Of a stretch of DNA of 64,000 nucleotides, positions 23,153 through 31,127 are shown one piece after another. A program made the position numbers and the translations under genes. The notes below the pieces were generated by a model, which had not been told where the DNA came from, searched no databases, and saw only the letters and a list, made by a program, of their open reading frames with translations. Source of the stretch: Yinghuangia aomiensis (lineage in GTDB: Bacteria; Actinomycetota; Actinomycetes; Streptomycetales; Streptomycetaceae); the NCBI RefSeq assembly GCF_039542225.1, contig NZ_BAABHS010000010.1, positions 238,514 through 302,513 of the forward strand, given 5' to 3'. Positions within the stretch are counted from its first letter, which is position 1. Every line of letters starts with the position of its first letter.

Positions 23153-24550
23153 ATGTCACCCGACTTGGTGCCGCCGGACGCGTCGACGACGATGTCGTCC
23201 GAGCGGACGCCGGACCCGACGACCGCAACCGCAGCAGCCTTCACGACATCCCCCACGACATCCCCCACAACATCCCCCACGACATCCCCACCCGCGGGGA
23301 CCTCCCCGCGCAGTCGCCGGGGCGTGGACCGATCGCGCCTGCGCCACCCGCGCTTCGTGCGCTGGTGGACCGTCGCGGACGGCCCGGCCGTCGCCGCGGC
23401 CCTCCTCGTGGCGGCGGCCGTGGTCGAGTTCACGGTCCGCTGGAACAGCCGCGGCTATGTCCCGGTGGGCGGCCTTGCCTCCGACCGGGTGTTCGGTCTC
23501 CTCCTCGCGGTGAGCGCGACATTGCCGGCCGGGTTGCTGCGCGCTTCGCCGGTGTCCGCGACGGTGCTGGTCACCACGACGAACGTCCTGGCGTTCGCGA
23601 TCTTCGACGGGCCGACGGCCGCCGGGATCGCCGCCCAGCTGCTCGTCCTCTACCACGCGGGACGCCACGCGTCGCGGGTCCTGGCGATCGTGCCGGTTCC
23701 GGTGTTCGTCGGGTTCGCGATCGCCGCCGCGGTCGATGCGGACGTCGGCGAACGCATCCGCGCCGTCGTCATGGCGTCGTGCGTCTGCGTCGTCGCGGGG
23801 GCCGGCACCGCGCGCCGGGCCCAAGTGCAGGCACGCGAGTACAGCGCCGCGGCGCAAGCCATCGCCGACACGCTGCACGAGCATGCCGCGCGCGGCGAGC
23901 GCGCACGCATCGCGCGCGAACTCCACGACGTCGTCGCCCACCACATCTCGATGATCTCCGTGCAAGCCGAGACCGCGCGCCTGACCACGGCCGGGCTGCC
24001 GCCCGAAGGCGGCAAGCGGTTCCTGGCCATCGGCGACACCGCACGCGCGGCCCTCACCGAAATGCGCCGCCTGCTCGGTGTCCTCCGCGAAGACGCCGGA
24101 ACGGGCAGCGGCCGCGCCCCGCAACCCGCTCTCGACCAGCTCGTCGACCTCGTCGACGACGCCCGCGACACGGCCGGCGCAGCCACCCGGCTCATCGTCC
24201 GCGGCCACGTCGTGCCCCTGGACCCCGGCATCGAACTCACCGCCTACCGCATCGTGCAGGAAGCCCTCACCAACGCCCGCCGCCACGCCCCGGGAGCCGC
24301 CGTCGACGTCGAACTGACCTATACCGCCGAGCGGCTGCTTCTGCGCATCCGCGACAACGGCCCCGGCCCGGGGGAGGCCACCACCGGCAGTCTCCAGCTC
24401 TCGGCCCAGGACCCCGCCGCCGGGCACGGCCTGGTCGGCATGCGGGAGCGCGCCGCCATGGTCGGCGGCACCTTCGAAGCCGGTGCGGCGGCCGGGGGAG
24501 GATTCGTCGTGGCGGCTACGCTTCCGGTGCCGGACAAGGGGGCGGGGTGA
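23153..24550 (+). CDS. Sensor histidine kinase (HisKA_3/NarL type)
   Basis: The 465-residue kinase starts with a Thr/Ser/Pro-rich cytoplasmic segment containing a short tandem repeat. About five membrane helices follow (VAAALLVAAAVVEFTV; FGLLLAVSATLPAGLL; LAIVPVPVFVGFAIAAAV; VMASCVCVVAGAG and others). The dimerisation helix ARIARELHDVVAHHISMI contains the phosphoacceptor His, and the HATPase domain has EALTNARRHAPGAAV (N box), IRDNGPGPG (G1) and GHGLVGMRERAAMVGGTF (G2). AGGAGG precedes ATG 23153. It overlaps the response regulator gene by 4 bp. With the divergent ABC exporter this resembles drug- or envelope-stress sensing modules. Confidence 0.92.
   Translation: MSPDLVPPDASTTMSSERTPDPTTATAAAFTTSPTTSPTTSPTTSPPAGTSPRSRRGVDRSRLRHPRFVRWWTVADGPAVAAALLVAAAVVEFTVRWNSRGYVPVGGLASDRVFGLLLAVSATLPAGLLRASPVSATVLVTTTNVLAFAIFDGPTAAGIAAQLLVLYHAGRHASRVLAIVPVPVFVGFAIAAAVDADVGERIRAVVMASCVCVVAGAGTARRAQVQAREYSAAAQAIADTLHEHAARGERARIARELHDVVAHHISMISVQAETARLTTAGLPPEGGKRFLAIGDTARAALTEMRRLLGVLREDAGTGSGRAPQPALDQLVDLVDDARDTAGAATRLIVRGHVVPLDPGIELTAYRIVQEALTNARRHAPGAAVDVELTYTAERLLLRIRDNGPGPGEATTGSLQLSAQDPAAGHGLVGMRERAAMVGGTFEAGAAAGGGFVVAATLPVPDKGAG
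23243..23291 (+). repeat. 12-bp tandem repeat coding for Thr-Ser-Pro-Thr units
   Basis: Four near-identical copies of acgacatccccc lie in the first 50 codons of the histidine kinase gene, one with a single base change (acaacatccccc). They encode a repeating TSPT tail in the N-terminal cytoplasmic segment. Such repeats can change copy number in frame. Confidence 0.75.
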
Positions 24551-25284
24551 GTACGGACACAGCGATCCGGATCGTGGTGGTCGACGACCACGAAGTGGTG
24601 CGCGCGGGCTTCGCCGGACTTCTGGCGACCCAGGCGGACTTCGACGTGGTCGGCACGGCGGCCGACGGAGCCGCAGCGGTGCGGCTCTGCGCCGACCAGG
24701 CGCCGGATGTCGTCTTGATGGACGTCCGCATGCCCGGCTTGGACGGCATTGCCGCGACCGAGCGCATTCTGTCCGCGCGGTCAGCGGCGGGGGCGGGCGC
24801 GGACGGCGCGGACGGTGCTGCGGGCCGGTCGGGGCCCCGCGTGCTGATCCTGACCACGTTCGATCTCGACGAACACGTCTACGACGCGCTGGCCGCGGGC
24901 GCCAGCGGCTTTCTGCTCAAAGACGTCACCGCGGAACGCCTCTTCGACGCCGTCCGGGTGGTCGCCGCGGGGGAGGCGCTCCTGGCACCGACGGTCACCC
25001 GCCGCCTGATCGGCCAGTTCGCCCGCATGCGTCCTCGCGCCGAGGGCGGCACACCGCCCGAACTCGCCGCGCTCACCCCGCGCGAAACCGAAGTCCTCCG
25101 GCAACTCGCGACGGGCCGCTCCAACCCGGAGATCGCCATCCGCCTGTGCGTCACCGAGGAGACGGTGAAAACCCACGTCAGCCGCCTCCTCGCCAAACTC
25201 GGCCTCCGGGACCGGACCCAGGCCGTGGTGGCCGCGTACGAGTCGGGATTGATCACCCCAGGGGCGGGAGGATTTGGGCCGTGA
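24547..25284 (+). CDS. NarL/LuxR-family response regulator
   Basis: The 245-residue regulator has a receiver domain with VVVDDHEVVRAG (acidic pocket), the phosphorylated Asp in VVLMDVRMPGLDG, ILTTFDLDEHVYDAL with the conserved Thr, and FLLKDV with the conserved Lys. The C-terminal LuxR helix-turn-helix is LTPRETEVLRQLATGRSNPE, then EETVKTHVSRLLAKLGLRDR. A Gly/Ala/Asp-rich insertion (about 15 residues, AAGAGADGADGAAGRSG) interrupts the receiver before its fourth strand. GTG 24547 overlaps the kinase stop as GTGA, so the two are coupled. The divergent ABC-2 exporter is the natural candidate target. Confidence 0.93.
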   Translation: MSTDTAIRIVVVDDHEVVRAGFAGLLATQADFDVVGTAADGAAAVRLCADQAPDVVLMDVRMPGLDGIAATERILSARSAAGAGADGADGAAGRSGPRVLILTTFDLDEHVYDALAAGASGFLLKDVTAERLFDAVRVVAAGEALLAPTVTRRLIGQFARMRPRAEGGTPPELAALTPRETEVLRQLATGRSNPEIAIRLCVTEETVKTHVSRLLAKLGLRDRTQAVVAAYESGLITPGAGGFGP

Positions 25285-25608
25285 GCGGGGCCGACGGCGC
25301 AAGGCCGCGGGCCTGTCGTGGCGACCTGATCCGAGGCGACAGGTAAAGGGGCCCAGCCATGTGGCCATGCGAAAACACGAATCAAGCAGCCTGCACGACG
25401 GGAAGTCGACCAAGGAACGAGCCGCGGGATGCGGCGTCGAGGAGTGCGCTGTGGTGGTCTCTGAGCAGCCCCTGAGGGGCAGTGAGTTCGAAGGTCGCGC
25501 AGTGGCCGGTTCGGCTGCGGTGGCCGCGCTCGCGGCACGTGACGACGTGTCGACGACTGGCGCCGACTGGTCCGCTCGTGCGAGGCGCGGTGGGTGCAGG
25601 ATCGGGCC
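25285..25608. other. 324-bp region without a recognised gene
   Basis: Frames across this stretch lack ribosome-binding sites or family similarity. One from ATG 25368 (MRKHESSSLHDGKSTKERAA) could encode about 80 residues but is not supported by codon bias. It separates the response regulator from the zinc-ribbon protein gene. Confidence 0.4.
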
Positions 25609-26325
25609 ATGACGGAATGGTCGATGCTCGCGGACGCGTGTGGGTCGGCAGGGCATGTCCCCGCGGTGTTGGACCGGTTCGAGGCCGATGTGTGTGGCGG
25701 CTGGTCGGAGTTGATGGATCACCTGTGTCCTCGGTTGGACACCGCCTTCTCGGCGAGTTTTGCTGCGCTGCCTCGGCTTGCCGGGCTTGCGTCCAGTCGC
25801 CGCGGGGAGGAGCGCCAGTACGTGGTGCAGGCGGCGGGAGCGATCGTGGCCTGCGTGGTGAGCGGTGATGACGTGTTCGAGGACTTCTCGGCCCCGATTG
25901 CGGTGCTGCATCGGCTGGTTGACGAGTCGCTTCACGAGACTCCGGGCGCGGACAGCTACGTCGAGCTGGTGCAGTGCCTCCTGGCCTTCGAGGGGGTCGA
26001 GAGGTGGGACCGCTGCCTTGAGGGGCTGAACGCCGGGGAGTACGAAGTCGACTGCCCGTATTGCGGCGTCGGTCTTTTCATCGTGTTGCGCGACGACGCG
26101 TGCTTTGCGGCCAGTGGCGACTATGCGCTGCGTGAGGTGGCGACTACGCCCCTCCGCCCTTCGGTGCCGGGGGAGTTGGCGGGCTTGGGGGAGCGTTTGT
26201 ACGTGCGGGCTGTGGGCGATGGACAACACCGCGTGGCGCGTGGGCTGACGTATCTGTTCGGGGAGGGGGACTGTCCCGACTGCGGGACGGGGTTCTCGGT
26301 TGCCGACCGGGTCGTGGGCTGCTGA
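25609..26325 (+). CDS. Hypothetical protein with two CxxC zinc-ribbon knuckles
   Basis: The 238-residue product begins MTEWSMLADACGSAGHVPAV and has a helical N-terminal half (LVDESLHETPGADSYVELVQ; CLLAFEGVERWDRCLEGLNA), which may be repeat-like. The C-terminal half carries two knuckles, VDCPYCGVGLFIV and GDCPDCGTGFSV, likely joining to bind one zinc. ATG 25609 was chosen because CAGGA is 8-12 nt upstream. Function is unknown. Another protein in this window (60639-61586) has the same plan, a helical N-terminal half and CPxCG knuckles behind it, suggesting a recurring actinobacterial family. Confidence 0.7.
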   Translation: MTEWSMLADACGSAGHVPAVLDRFEADVCGGWSELMDHLCPRLDTAFSASFAALPRLAGLASSRRGEERQYVVQAAGAIVACVVSGDDVFEDFSAPIAVLHRLVDESLHETPGADSYVELVQCLLAFEGVERWDRCLEGLNAGEYEVDCPYCGVGLFIVLRDDACFAASGDYALREVATTPLRPSVPGELAGLGERLYVRAVGDGQHRVARGLTYLFGEGDCPDCGTGFSVADRVVGC

Positions 26326-26342
26326 TGGCACGACCCGGTCGG
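26303..26342 (+). terminator. Perfect 14-bp hairpin overlapping the end of the zinc-ribbon gene
   Basis: CCGACCGGGTCGTG (26303-26316) pairs with CACGACCCGGTCGG (26329-26342) around a 12-nt loop. The left arm is inside the last codons (the stop is at 26323-26325), so the coding end and the terminator share sequence. Confidence 0.75.
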
Positions 26343-26405
26343 CGGAGTGCGGGCGGAGGAGTGCAGACCGGTGTGGGCGAGGAAGTGGGTGGGAACGGCT
26401 GGGGC

Positions 26406-27488
26406 TCACGGGCTGTCGGTGGTGTCCGGCAGCAACCCCGGGTACTCGCCGGACCGGGCCAGGGCTAGGACCGCGTCCACGCGGTCCTGTGGTGCCGCGT
26501 ACAGCGGGTGGCTGCGCAGCAGTTCTCCCACGTCGCGGAGGTGGGCGAGGCCGGCGGCGGTGTGCTCGGTCTCCGCCCGTTGGTGCGCGGCTTCCGCGTC
26601 AGGATGAGCCCGAGGATCATCCGCGTGGGAGATTCCCCTGCTTGGTTGGGTGTCCGCCGCATGCCCAGCCCCAGCCCTAGCCCCGGCCCCGGTCCCAGCC
26701 CCGGCCCCGGTCCCAGCCCCGGTCCCAGACCCAGCCCCAGCCCCGGTCCCAACCCCGGTACCTCCCCGCGCCCCGCTCCCCGGCAGGTGGCTGTTCCCGC
26801 CCGCGTCCTCACCCCCACCCACCGTCGGATGCCTCGCGTACACCGGCCCGCCCTCCCCGATGCGTCCCTTTGCCAGCGCGTATGTCACTCGGCGGCCGCA
26901 CCGGCACGGTGCTGCCGCGTTCAGGAGGCCGCAGCGGTCGCGCATGGCGTTGCGGACTTGGCGGCGGGCGCGTTCCAGGCGTTTGCGGTAGGTGGCGGGG
27001 CTGGTGGCGAGTACCCAGGCGGCTTCGGTGCCGGTCAGTCCGATGACGTCGCCGAGGACGTAGGCCAGGCGGCCGGGTTCGTCGAGGCACTGGAGGAGGG
27101 CCTGGGTGCAGAGCAGGCGGATCTCCTCGGCGAGGAGGTCGCCGTCGGGGCCTTCGTAGGCGGGGGTGGCCAATCCGTCGAGGAGGTCTTGGCGGTAGGT
27201 GTCGAATGTGAGGAGTTCGCGGCGCTGGCGTTTGCCGTGGTTCACCAGGTGGTTGACGGCGATGCGGTAGGCCCAGGTGAGGAGGGCGGCTTCGCCGTGG
27301 AAGGTGCTCAGGCGGGTGAGGATCCGGATGAGGATCTCCTGTACGGCGTCCTCGGCGTCGGGTGGTCGGCCGGTCATGCGCAGGGCCAGGCGGTAGACGG
27401 GGTCTTGGACGCGTTTGACGATCTCGGCCAGTGCGTCCTGGTCGCCGTCGACGGCGCGGGTGGCGAGGGTGAGGTCGGTGTCGTTCAT
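26406..27488 (-). CDS. ECF-type sigma-70 factor with Gly/Ala-rich C-terminal extension
   Basis: The 360-residue protein has sigma region 2 (QDPVYRLALRMTGRPPDAED, then AVQEILIRILTRLSTFHGEA and LLTWAYRIAVNHLVNHGKRQ) and region 4 (LAYVLGDVIGLTGTEAAWVL; ATSPATYRKRLERARRQVRN). A cysteine segment CGLLNAAAPCRCGRRV follows. Then comes a low-complexity linker of alternating Gly/Ala/Thr/Ser (about 40 residues) and a final helical part, HLRDVGELLRSHPLYAAPQD. Standard ECF factors are about 180-200 residues, so the extension is unusual. It may regulate activity in place of a separate anti-sigma factor, and none is encoded nearby. Its ATG overlaps the stop of the haloalkane dehalogenase gene (ATGA), with AAGGAG upstream, so both are made together. 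Confidence 0.85.
   Translation of the reverse strand: MNDTDLTLATRAVDGDQDALAEIVKRVQDPVYRLALRMTGRPPDAEDAVQEILIRILTRLSTFHGEAALLTWAYRIAVNHLVNHGKRQRRELLTFDTYRQDLLDGLATPAYEGPDGDLLAEEIRLLCTQALLQCLDEPGRLAYVLGDVIGLTGTEAAWVLATSPATYRKRLERARRQVRNAMRDRCGLLNAAAPCRCGRRVTYALAKGRIGEGGPVYARHPTVGGGEDAGGNSHLPGSGARGGTGVGTGAGAGSGTGAGTGAGAGTGAGARAGAGHAADTQPSRGISHADDPRAHPDAEAAHQRAETEHTAAGLAHLRDVGELLRSHPLYAAPQDRVDAVLALARSGEYPGLLPDTTDSP
26664..26758. repeat. Low-complexity hexamer repeat within the sigma factor gene
   Basis: Irregular tandem copies of CCCCGG, TCCCAG and CCCCAG run for about 95 bp and encode the Gly/Ala/Thr/Ser linker of the sigma factor. The near-repeats make this a likely slippage site, and length changes in multiples of 6 keep the frame. 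Confidence 0.75.
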
Positions 27489-28360
27489 GCGGTCTCCTTG
27501 AGCCAGCGGGCGACCGCTGCGCCGATCCGGGGGCCGACCTGTTCCGGGGCGTGGTGGCCGGCTTCGCCGACGTCCTCGGTCCGGAGGTTGGCGGCGTTGT
27601 CGCGGGCCCAGGCGATGGCGGCGGTGGAGCCGAGGCCGACTTCGGGGGTGACGGTCATGAGCAGTTTCGGCACGTCCGCCGAGTCGCGCATCCAGCGGCC
27701 GTAGGCGGTGACGCGCTCGGTCACGTCCGCCGGTTCGCCGTCCAGGGGGAATTCGCGGGCCCACTGGAGCATCGGGCGGCGGGAGTCCGGGTCGGGGCAG
27801 GTTGCGCGGTAGATGTCGAGGTCCGCTTCGGTGATGTCGGGGACCAAGCGCCGCAAGTTGCCTTCGATGAAGAGGTTCTGGTCGAGGATCATGTCCTCGC
27901 CGACTCCCGGGGTGCGGGCCGCGCGGAAGAAGTCGAGGGCGACGGGCGTCATTTCCGCGGAGTCCACCGGGCGGAGGAAGGTCTCGACGAGGGCGATGCC
28001 GCGGACGCGGTTCGCGCCGTGCCGGGTTGCCCAGTCCTGCGCCAGCGCGCCGCCCCAGTCGTGCCCGACGAATACGAGCGGTCCGTCCGGGACGACGGTG
28101 TCCAGCCATGCCGCCAGGTAGCGGGCGTGGTCGGCGAAGCGGTACGCGGAGTCCGGCTTGCCGGAGTCGCCCATGCCGATGAGGTCCGGGGCGAGGCAGC
28201 GGGCCTCGCGGGCGACCTGGGGGAGCGTGGTCCGCCACAGGTGGGACGAGGTCGGGTTCCCGTGCAGGAACACCACCGTCGGTCCCGAGGCGCCCGCCGA
28301 GCGGTGCGTCATCCACGAGTCCAGGACCGTGGTGGTGGTGAGAGCGTTGTGCTGTTCCAT
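27485..28360 (-). CDS. Haloalkane dehalogenase-like alpha/beta hydrolase
   Basis: The 291-residue length and motifs fit haloalkane dehalogenases, which hydrolyse carbon-halogen bonds to alcohols. HGNPTSSHLWR has the Asn that pairs with the nucleophile-flanking Trp to hold halide. VGHDWGGALAQDWA has the nucleophile Asp followed by Trp. GIALVETFLRPV has a Glu where subfamily II places its catalytic acid. LQWAREFPLDGEPADV matches the cap-domain segment of LinB/DhaA, and EAGHHAPE carries the catalytic His. An epoxide hydrolase is less likely given the Trp after Asp. GGGAGG precedes ATG 28360. It is translationally coupled to the downstream ECF sigma factor. Confidence 0.87.
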   Translation of the reverse strand: MEQHNALTTTTVLDSWMTHRSAGASGPTVVFLHGNPTSSHLWRTTLPQVAREARCLAPDLIGMGDSGKPDSAYRFADHARYLAAWLDTVVPDGPLVFVGHDWGGALAQDWATRHGANRVRGIALVETFLRPVDSAEMTPVALDFFRAARTPGVGEDMILDQNLFIEGNLRRLVPDITEADLDIYRATCPDPDSRRPMLQWAREFPLDGEPADVTERVTAYGRWMRDSADVPKLLMTVTPEVGLGSTAAIAWARDNAANLRTEDVGEAGHHAPEQVGPRIGAAVARWLKETA

Positions 28361-28518
28361 GGGTGTCCTCCCAGTGTCGTGACGGTGCTCGTGGCGCCGT
28401 CTTCCGACCGACAAGGGATTGGACAGGTCTCGACGGCCCGGTGTGACCGGACCGCGGAAGAAGTTTTCGTGTGGTGGGTGGGGGCGGACGGGTCGGGGCT
28501 GCCCGGGGGCACGCTCAC

Positions 28519-28549
28519 GTGCCCGCCGGCCGCGCACAGGCGCGGGCAC
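28519..28549 (-). terminator. Hairpin downstream of the class II aldolase gene
   Basis: GTGCCCGC (28519-28526) pairs with GCGGGCAC (28542-28549) around a 15-nt loop, 26 bp beyond the aldolase stop in its direction of transcription and upstream of the dehalogenase gene. Confidence 0.45.
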
Positions 28550-28574
28550 GCCCCCCCACCGGCCGCGTCGGCGA

Positions 28575-29375
28575 TCAGCCGATCACGGTCCCCGGCGCCA
28601 CGCAGTCCGGGTGGCGGCGCAGCGCACGGCGCGCGTAGTAGGCGAACGTGGCCCGGTGGCGCTGCGGTGTGGACGTCCAGTCGTGTGCCTCGCGGGCCAG
28701 GTCGTCCGGCAGGGGTCTGATGGTGCCGGCGGACATGGCGAGGAGTTGCATGCGGGCGGCGCGTTCGATGAGGACGGCGAGGTTGCAGGCTTCCTCGACG
28801 GTGCGCCCGGCGACGAGTTGGCCGTGGTGGGCCAGCAGGACGGCGCGTTTGTCGCCGAGCGCGGCGCTGATGATCTCGCCTTCCTCGTTGCCGACGGGGA
28901 TGCCGGGCCAGGTGGGGAGGAACGCGCAGTCGTCGTACAGCGGCGTGGTGTCCATCTGCGACACGATCAGCGGCACCTCGAGCATGGCGAGGGAGGCGGC
29001 GTGCAGCGGGTGGGTGTGCACGATGCAGGTGACGTCTTCGCGGGCCCGGTAGATCCACGAGTGGAAGCGGTTGGCCGGGTTGGGCATCCCGTCGCCTTCG
29101 AGGACTTGGAGGTCTTCGTCGACGAGGAGGAGGTTGTCCTCGGTGACTTCGTCGAAGCCGTAGCCGAGGCGTTGGGTGTAGTAGGTGCCGGGGCGGTTGC
29201 CGCGTGCGGTGATCTGGCCGGCGAGGCCGGAGTCGTGTCCGGCGTCGAACAGGACGCGGCACGTGAGGGCGAGCTTCTGACGGACGGTCAGGCTGCTGTC
29301 GCCGAACTCCTCGGCCATGCGGCGTGCGGCGCGGTCGACCAGGACGTGTTTGGGATCGTCGAGTGAGTTCGCCAT
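28575..29375 (-). CDS. Class II aldolase/adducin-family protein
   Basis: The 266-residue protein shows the zinc-aldolase pattern: GLAGQITARGNRPGTYYTQR, the metal-binding IVHTHPLHAASLA (two His), and LLAHHGQLVAGRTVEEACN with the third His and a typical helix. Members include fuculose- and ribulose-phosphate aldolases/epimerases, and sugar-acid or hydroxy-acid aldolases and decarboxylases. The VDEDLQVLEGDGMPNPANRF loop is of the type found in actinobacterial members with unknown substrates. ATG 29375 is supported by GGGGGAG upstream. It is alone between the dehalogenase and a MarR/SDR operon on the same strand, and may handle an aldehyde- or hydroxyacid-type intermediate (inference). Confidence 0.85.
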   Translation of the reverse strand: MANSLDDPKHVLVDRAARRMAEEFGDSSLTVRQKLALTCRVLFDAGHDSGLAGQITARGNRPGTYYTQRLGYGFDEVTEDNLLLVDEDLQVLEGDGMPNPANRFHSWIYRAREDVTCIVHTHPLHAASLAMLEVPLIVSQMDTTPLYDDCAFLPTWPGIPVGNEEGEIISAALGDKRAVLLAHHGQLVAGRTVEEACNLAVLIERAARMQLLAMSAGTIRPLPDDLAREAHDWTSTPQRHRATFAYYARRALRRHPDCVAPGTVIG

Positions 29376-29505
29376 CGTGTCTCCCCCTGCGGGCGCCGGG
29401 ACTTCCGGCGTCCCGGTCTGCTGCCGGCCGGGCCCGGCCACACGGCGCGGCCCGGAAACAAGGAGGACTGTATGACAAGGCGAGCCCGCGGCGCCGTGTG
29501 GTTTC

Positions 29506-29540
29506 GAAGCCCGAGAAGCCCGAGAAGCCCGAGAAGCCCA
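29506..29540. repeat. 9-bp tandem repeat (GAAGCCCGA), about four units
   Basis: Head-to-tail copies of gaagcccga occur in the 207-bp gap between the aldolase start and the MarR stop. Neither strand needs them for a recognised gene. They lie about 130-165 bp upstream of the aldolase ATG. Confidence 0.7.
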
Positions 29541-29582
29541 CGTCACCCGCGACGCCGACGACGCCCCAGACCCTCACCCCGC

Positions 29583-30113
29583 CTACAGCGCCTCCGCCAA
29601 CCTTCGCATCGCCGCCGCAGCGGCCTGGAGTTCGTCGGGTGTCCAGTCGTGGACGCGTTCCGCCAAGGCACCGCGCAGTTCGGTGCGGATGGCGACGCAG
29701 GCGTCCCACCCGGGTGCGGTCGGGCGGACGATGACCACGCGGCGGTCCGCGCGGGTTGCGGTGCGCGTGATCCACCCGCGGGTCTGGAGGACGGCGAGCG
29801 CGCGCGACGTGTGTGAGGCGTGCGCGACGACGCTGTGCGCCAGGTCGCCGACCCGGCTGCCCTCCCGCCGCAGGTGCAGCATCAGGCGGAAGGCCAGCAG
29901 GTCGAGGCCGTGCCGATCGGCGAGGCGCTGTTCGATGCGGCTGTAGGCCATCCGCCGCGACGCCTCGCCGAACGCCTCGAAGAACACCGCCACCGGGTCG
30001 GTGGGTTCGTCGCCGAACGTGGCCCCGAGCCCTCCCGCCGCCGCCTCGGCGGCGCGGGCGGACGAGGCCGCGTCACCGTCCCGCGCGTCCGTTCCCGAAG
30101 CCCGTGCCGCCAA
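29583..30113 (-). CDS. MarR-family transcriptional regulator
   Basis: The 176-residue product has a winged helix-turn-helix of MarR type: YSRIEQRLADRHGLDLLAFR, LMLHLRREGSRVGDLAHSVV, HTSRALAVLQTRGWITRTAT, then the wing RADRRVVIVRPTAPGWDA. A 35-residue Ala/Gly/Asp-rich N-terminal extension precedes the core. The frame opens at a TTG (30113) behind AAGGGCAGGGG. It lies 13 bp after the SDR gene and is probably co-transcribed with it, forming an autoregulated unit. MarR proteins typically sense phenolic or lipophilic compounds. Confidence 0.85.
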   Translation of the reverse strand: MAARASGTDARDGDAASSARAAEAAAGGLGATFGDEPTDPVAVFFEAFGEASRRMAYSRIEQRLADRHGLDLLAFRLMLHLRREGSRVGDLAHSVVAHASHTSRALAVLQTRGWITRTATRADRRVVIVRPTAPGWDACVAIRTELRGALAERVHDWTPDELQAAAAAMRRLAEAL

Positions 30114-30126
30114 CGTCCCCTGCCCT

Positions 30127-30939
30127 TCAGCCCTGTGCCGCCAGGTCTTCTTCCGGGACAGGCTGCCACACCACTCCGTTGATGGCGCCGCCGCCGTCGA
30201 CGAACAGGGTGTTGCCGGTGACGTAGCGGGAGTCGTCGGAGGCGAGGAACAGTGCCACGCCGCCGATGTCGGACTCGGGGTCGCCCATGCGGCCCATGGG
30301 GTTCATTGCTTCGGCGGCCGCCGCCTGCTCCGGGTTGGCCGCGGCGTAGGCCGCGAACGCCTCGGTCTTGGCGCCCGGGCAGATGACGTTGGCGCGGATC
30401 TGGTGCTGGGCCCATTCGCGGGCGGCCGAGCGCGTGTAGGCGCGCAGGGCTTCCTTGCCGACGTTGTACTCGGCCGTGTACATGTGCGCGTTGACGCCGT
30501 TGAGCGAGCAGATGTTGATGATCGACCCGCCGCCTGCGTCCCGCATCGGGGCGAACGCGGCCTGCATGGTCCAGCGTCCCGCCCACAGCGCCATGGTGAG
30601 GCCGTGGTCGATCTGCGCGTCGGTCTTGTTCTCCAGCCGGTTGACGCGGCCGCCGCCCCAGGCGTTGTTCACCAGGACGTCGATGCGCCCCCACTCCGTG
30701 ACCGTGTCGGCGACCAGGCTTGTCGCGAACTCCCGGTCGGTGACGTCGCCGACCCGGACCAGCGTCGCGACGCCGAACTCGGCTTCGAGCGCGCGGGCGG
30801 TGTCCCGCGCGGGTGCCTCGCGGATGTCGTTGACGACGACGCGGCATCCTTCGCGGGCGAACCGGCGTGCGATGCCCTTGCCGATGCCCGCACCCGATCC
30901 GGTGACGACCGCGACGCGGCCGTCCAGACGTCCTGTCAT
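30127..30939 (-). CDS. Short-chain dehydrogenase/reductase (SDR)
   Basis: The 270-residue classical SDR has VVTGSGAGIGKGIARRFARE (TGxxxGxG), GDVTDREFA, VLVNNAWGGGRVN (NNAG variant), a catalytic Ser in SIINICSLNGVNAH and the YxxxK in AEYNVGKEALRAY. CPGAKTEAFAAYA and the C-terminal VTGNTLFVDGGGAING are standard. It is an NAD(P)(H)-dependent alcohol/ketone oxidoreductase of unknown substrate. AAGGGAG precedes ATG 30939. It is followed by one MarR and divergent from another, with a dyad operator between, so it is tightly regulated. Confidence 0.9.
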   Translation of the reverse strand: MTGRLDGRVAVVTGSGAGIGKGIARRFAREGCRVVVNDIREAPARDTARALEAEFGVATLVRVGDVTDREFATSLVADTVTEWGRIDVLVNNAWGGGRVNRLENKTDAQIDHGLTMALWAGRWTMQAAFAPMRDAGGGSIINICSLNGVNAHMYTAEYNVGKEALRAYTRSAAREWAQHQIRANVICPGAKTEAFAAYAAANPEQAAAAEAMNPMGRMGDPESDIGGVALFLASDDSRYVTGNTLFVDGGGAINGVVWQPVPEEDLAAQG

Positions 30940-31024
30940 GGCGGCGGTGCTCCCTTGCCTCGAACCGTCCGGGGTTCCTCGAACGGCTTCGAAATATGTA
31001 CCTGACGTAACTATCCGAGAATGG

Positions 31025-31037
31025 TTGACAAAGTCAA
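31025..31037. promoter_or_regulatory. TTGAC-aaa-GTCAA dyad between SDR and MarR genes
   Basis: A perfect 5-bp inverted repeat lies in the 188-bp divergent region. Its left half plus the next base spells TTGACA, a consensus -35 element for the rightward MarR gene. A protein bound here would block that promoter. A less G/C-rich stretch (gaaatatgtacctgacgtaa) lies just to the left. Confidence 0.55.
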
Positions 31038-31127
31038 TGGGTCTGTCGGCTGTGGCGCCGCTCCCGGCCGCCCCCGCCTCGGCGGCTACGATCACCATCC
31101 GACGCAGAGGCAAGGCGAAGGCAGGCG

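Noticed and set aside
29506..29540. Tandem 9-bp repeats considered as a CRISPR array
   Set aside because: Units are contiguous, without spacers, and no cas genes are present.
29472..29816. Plus-strand frame of 114 residues with a near-perfect AGGAGG ribosome-binding site
   Set aside because: It runs antisense to the MarR gene for most of its length, and its product is Arg/Pro/Ala-rich from the 9-bp repeat without family signs. The MarR reading is much stronger.
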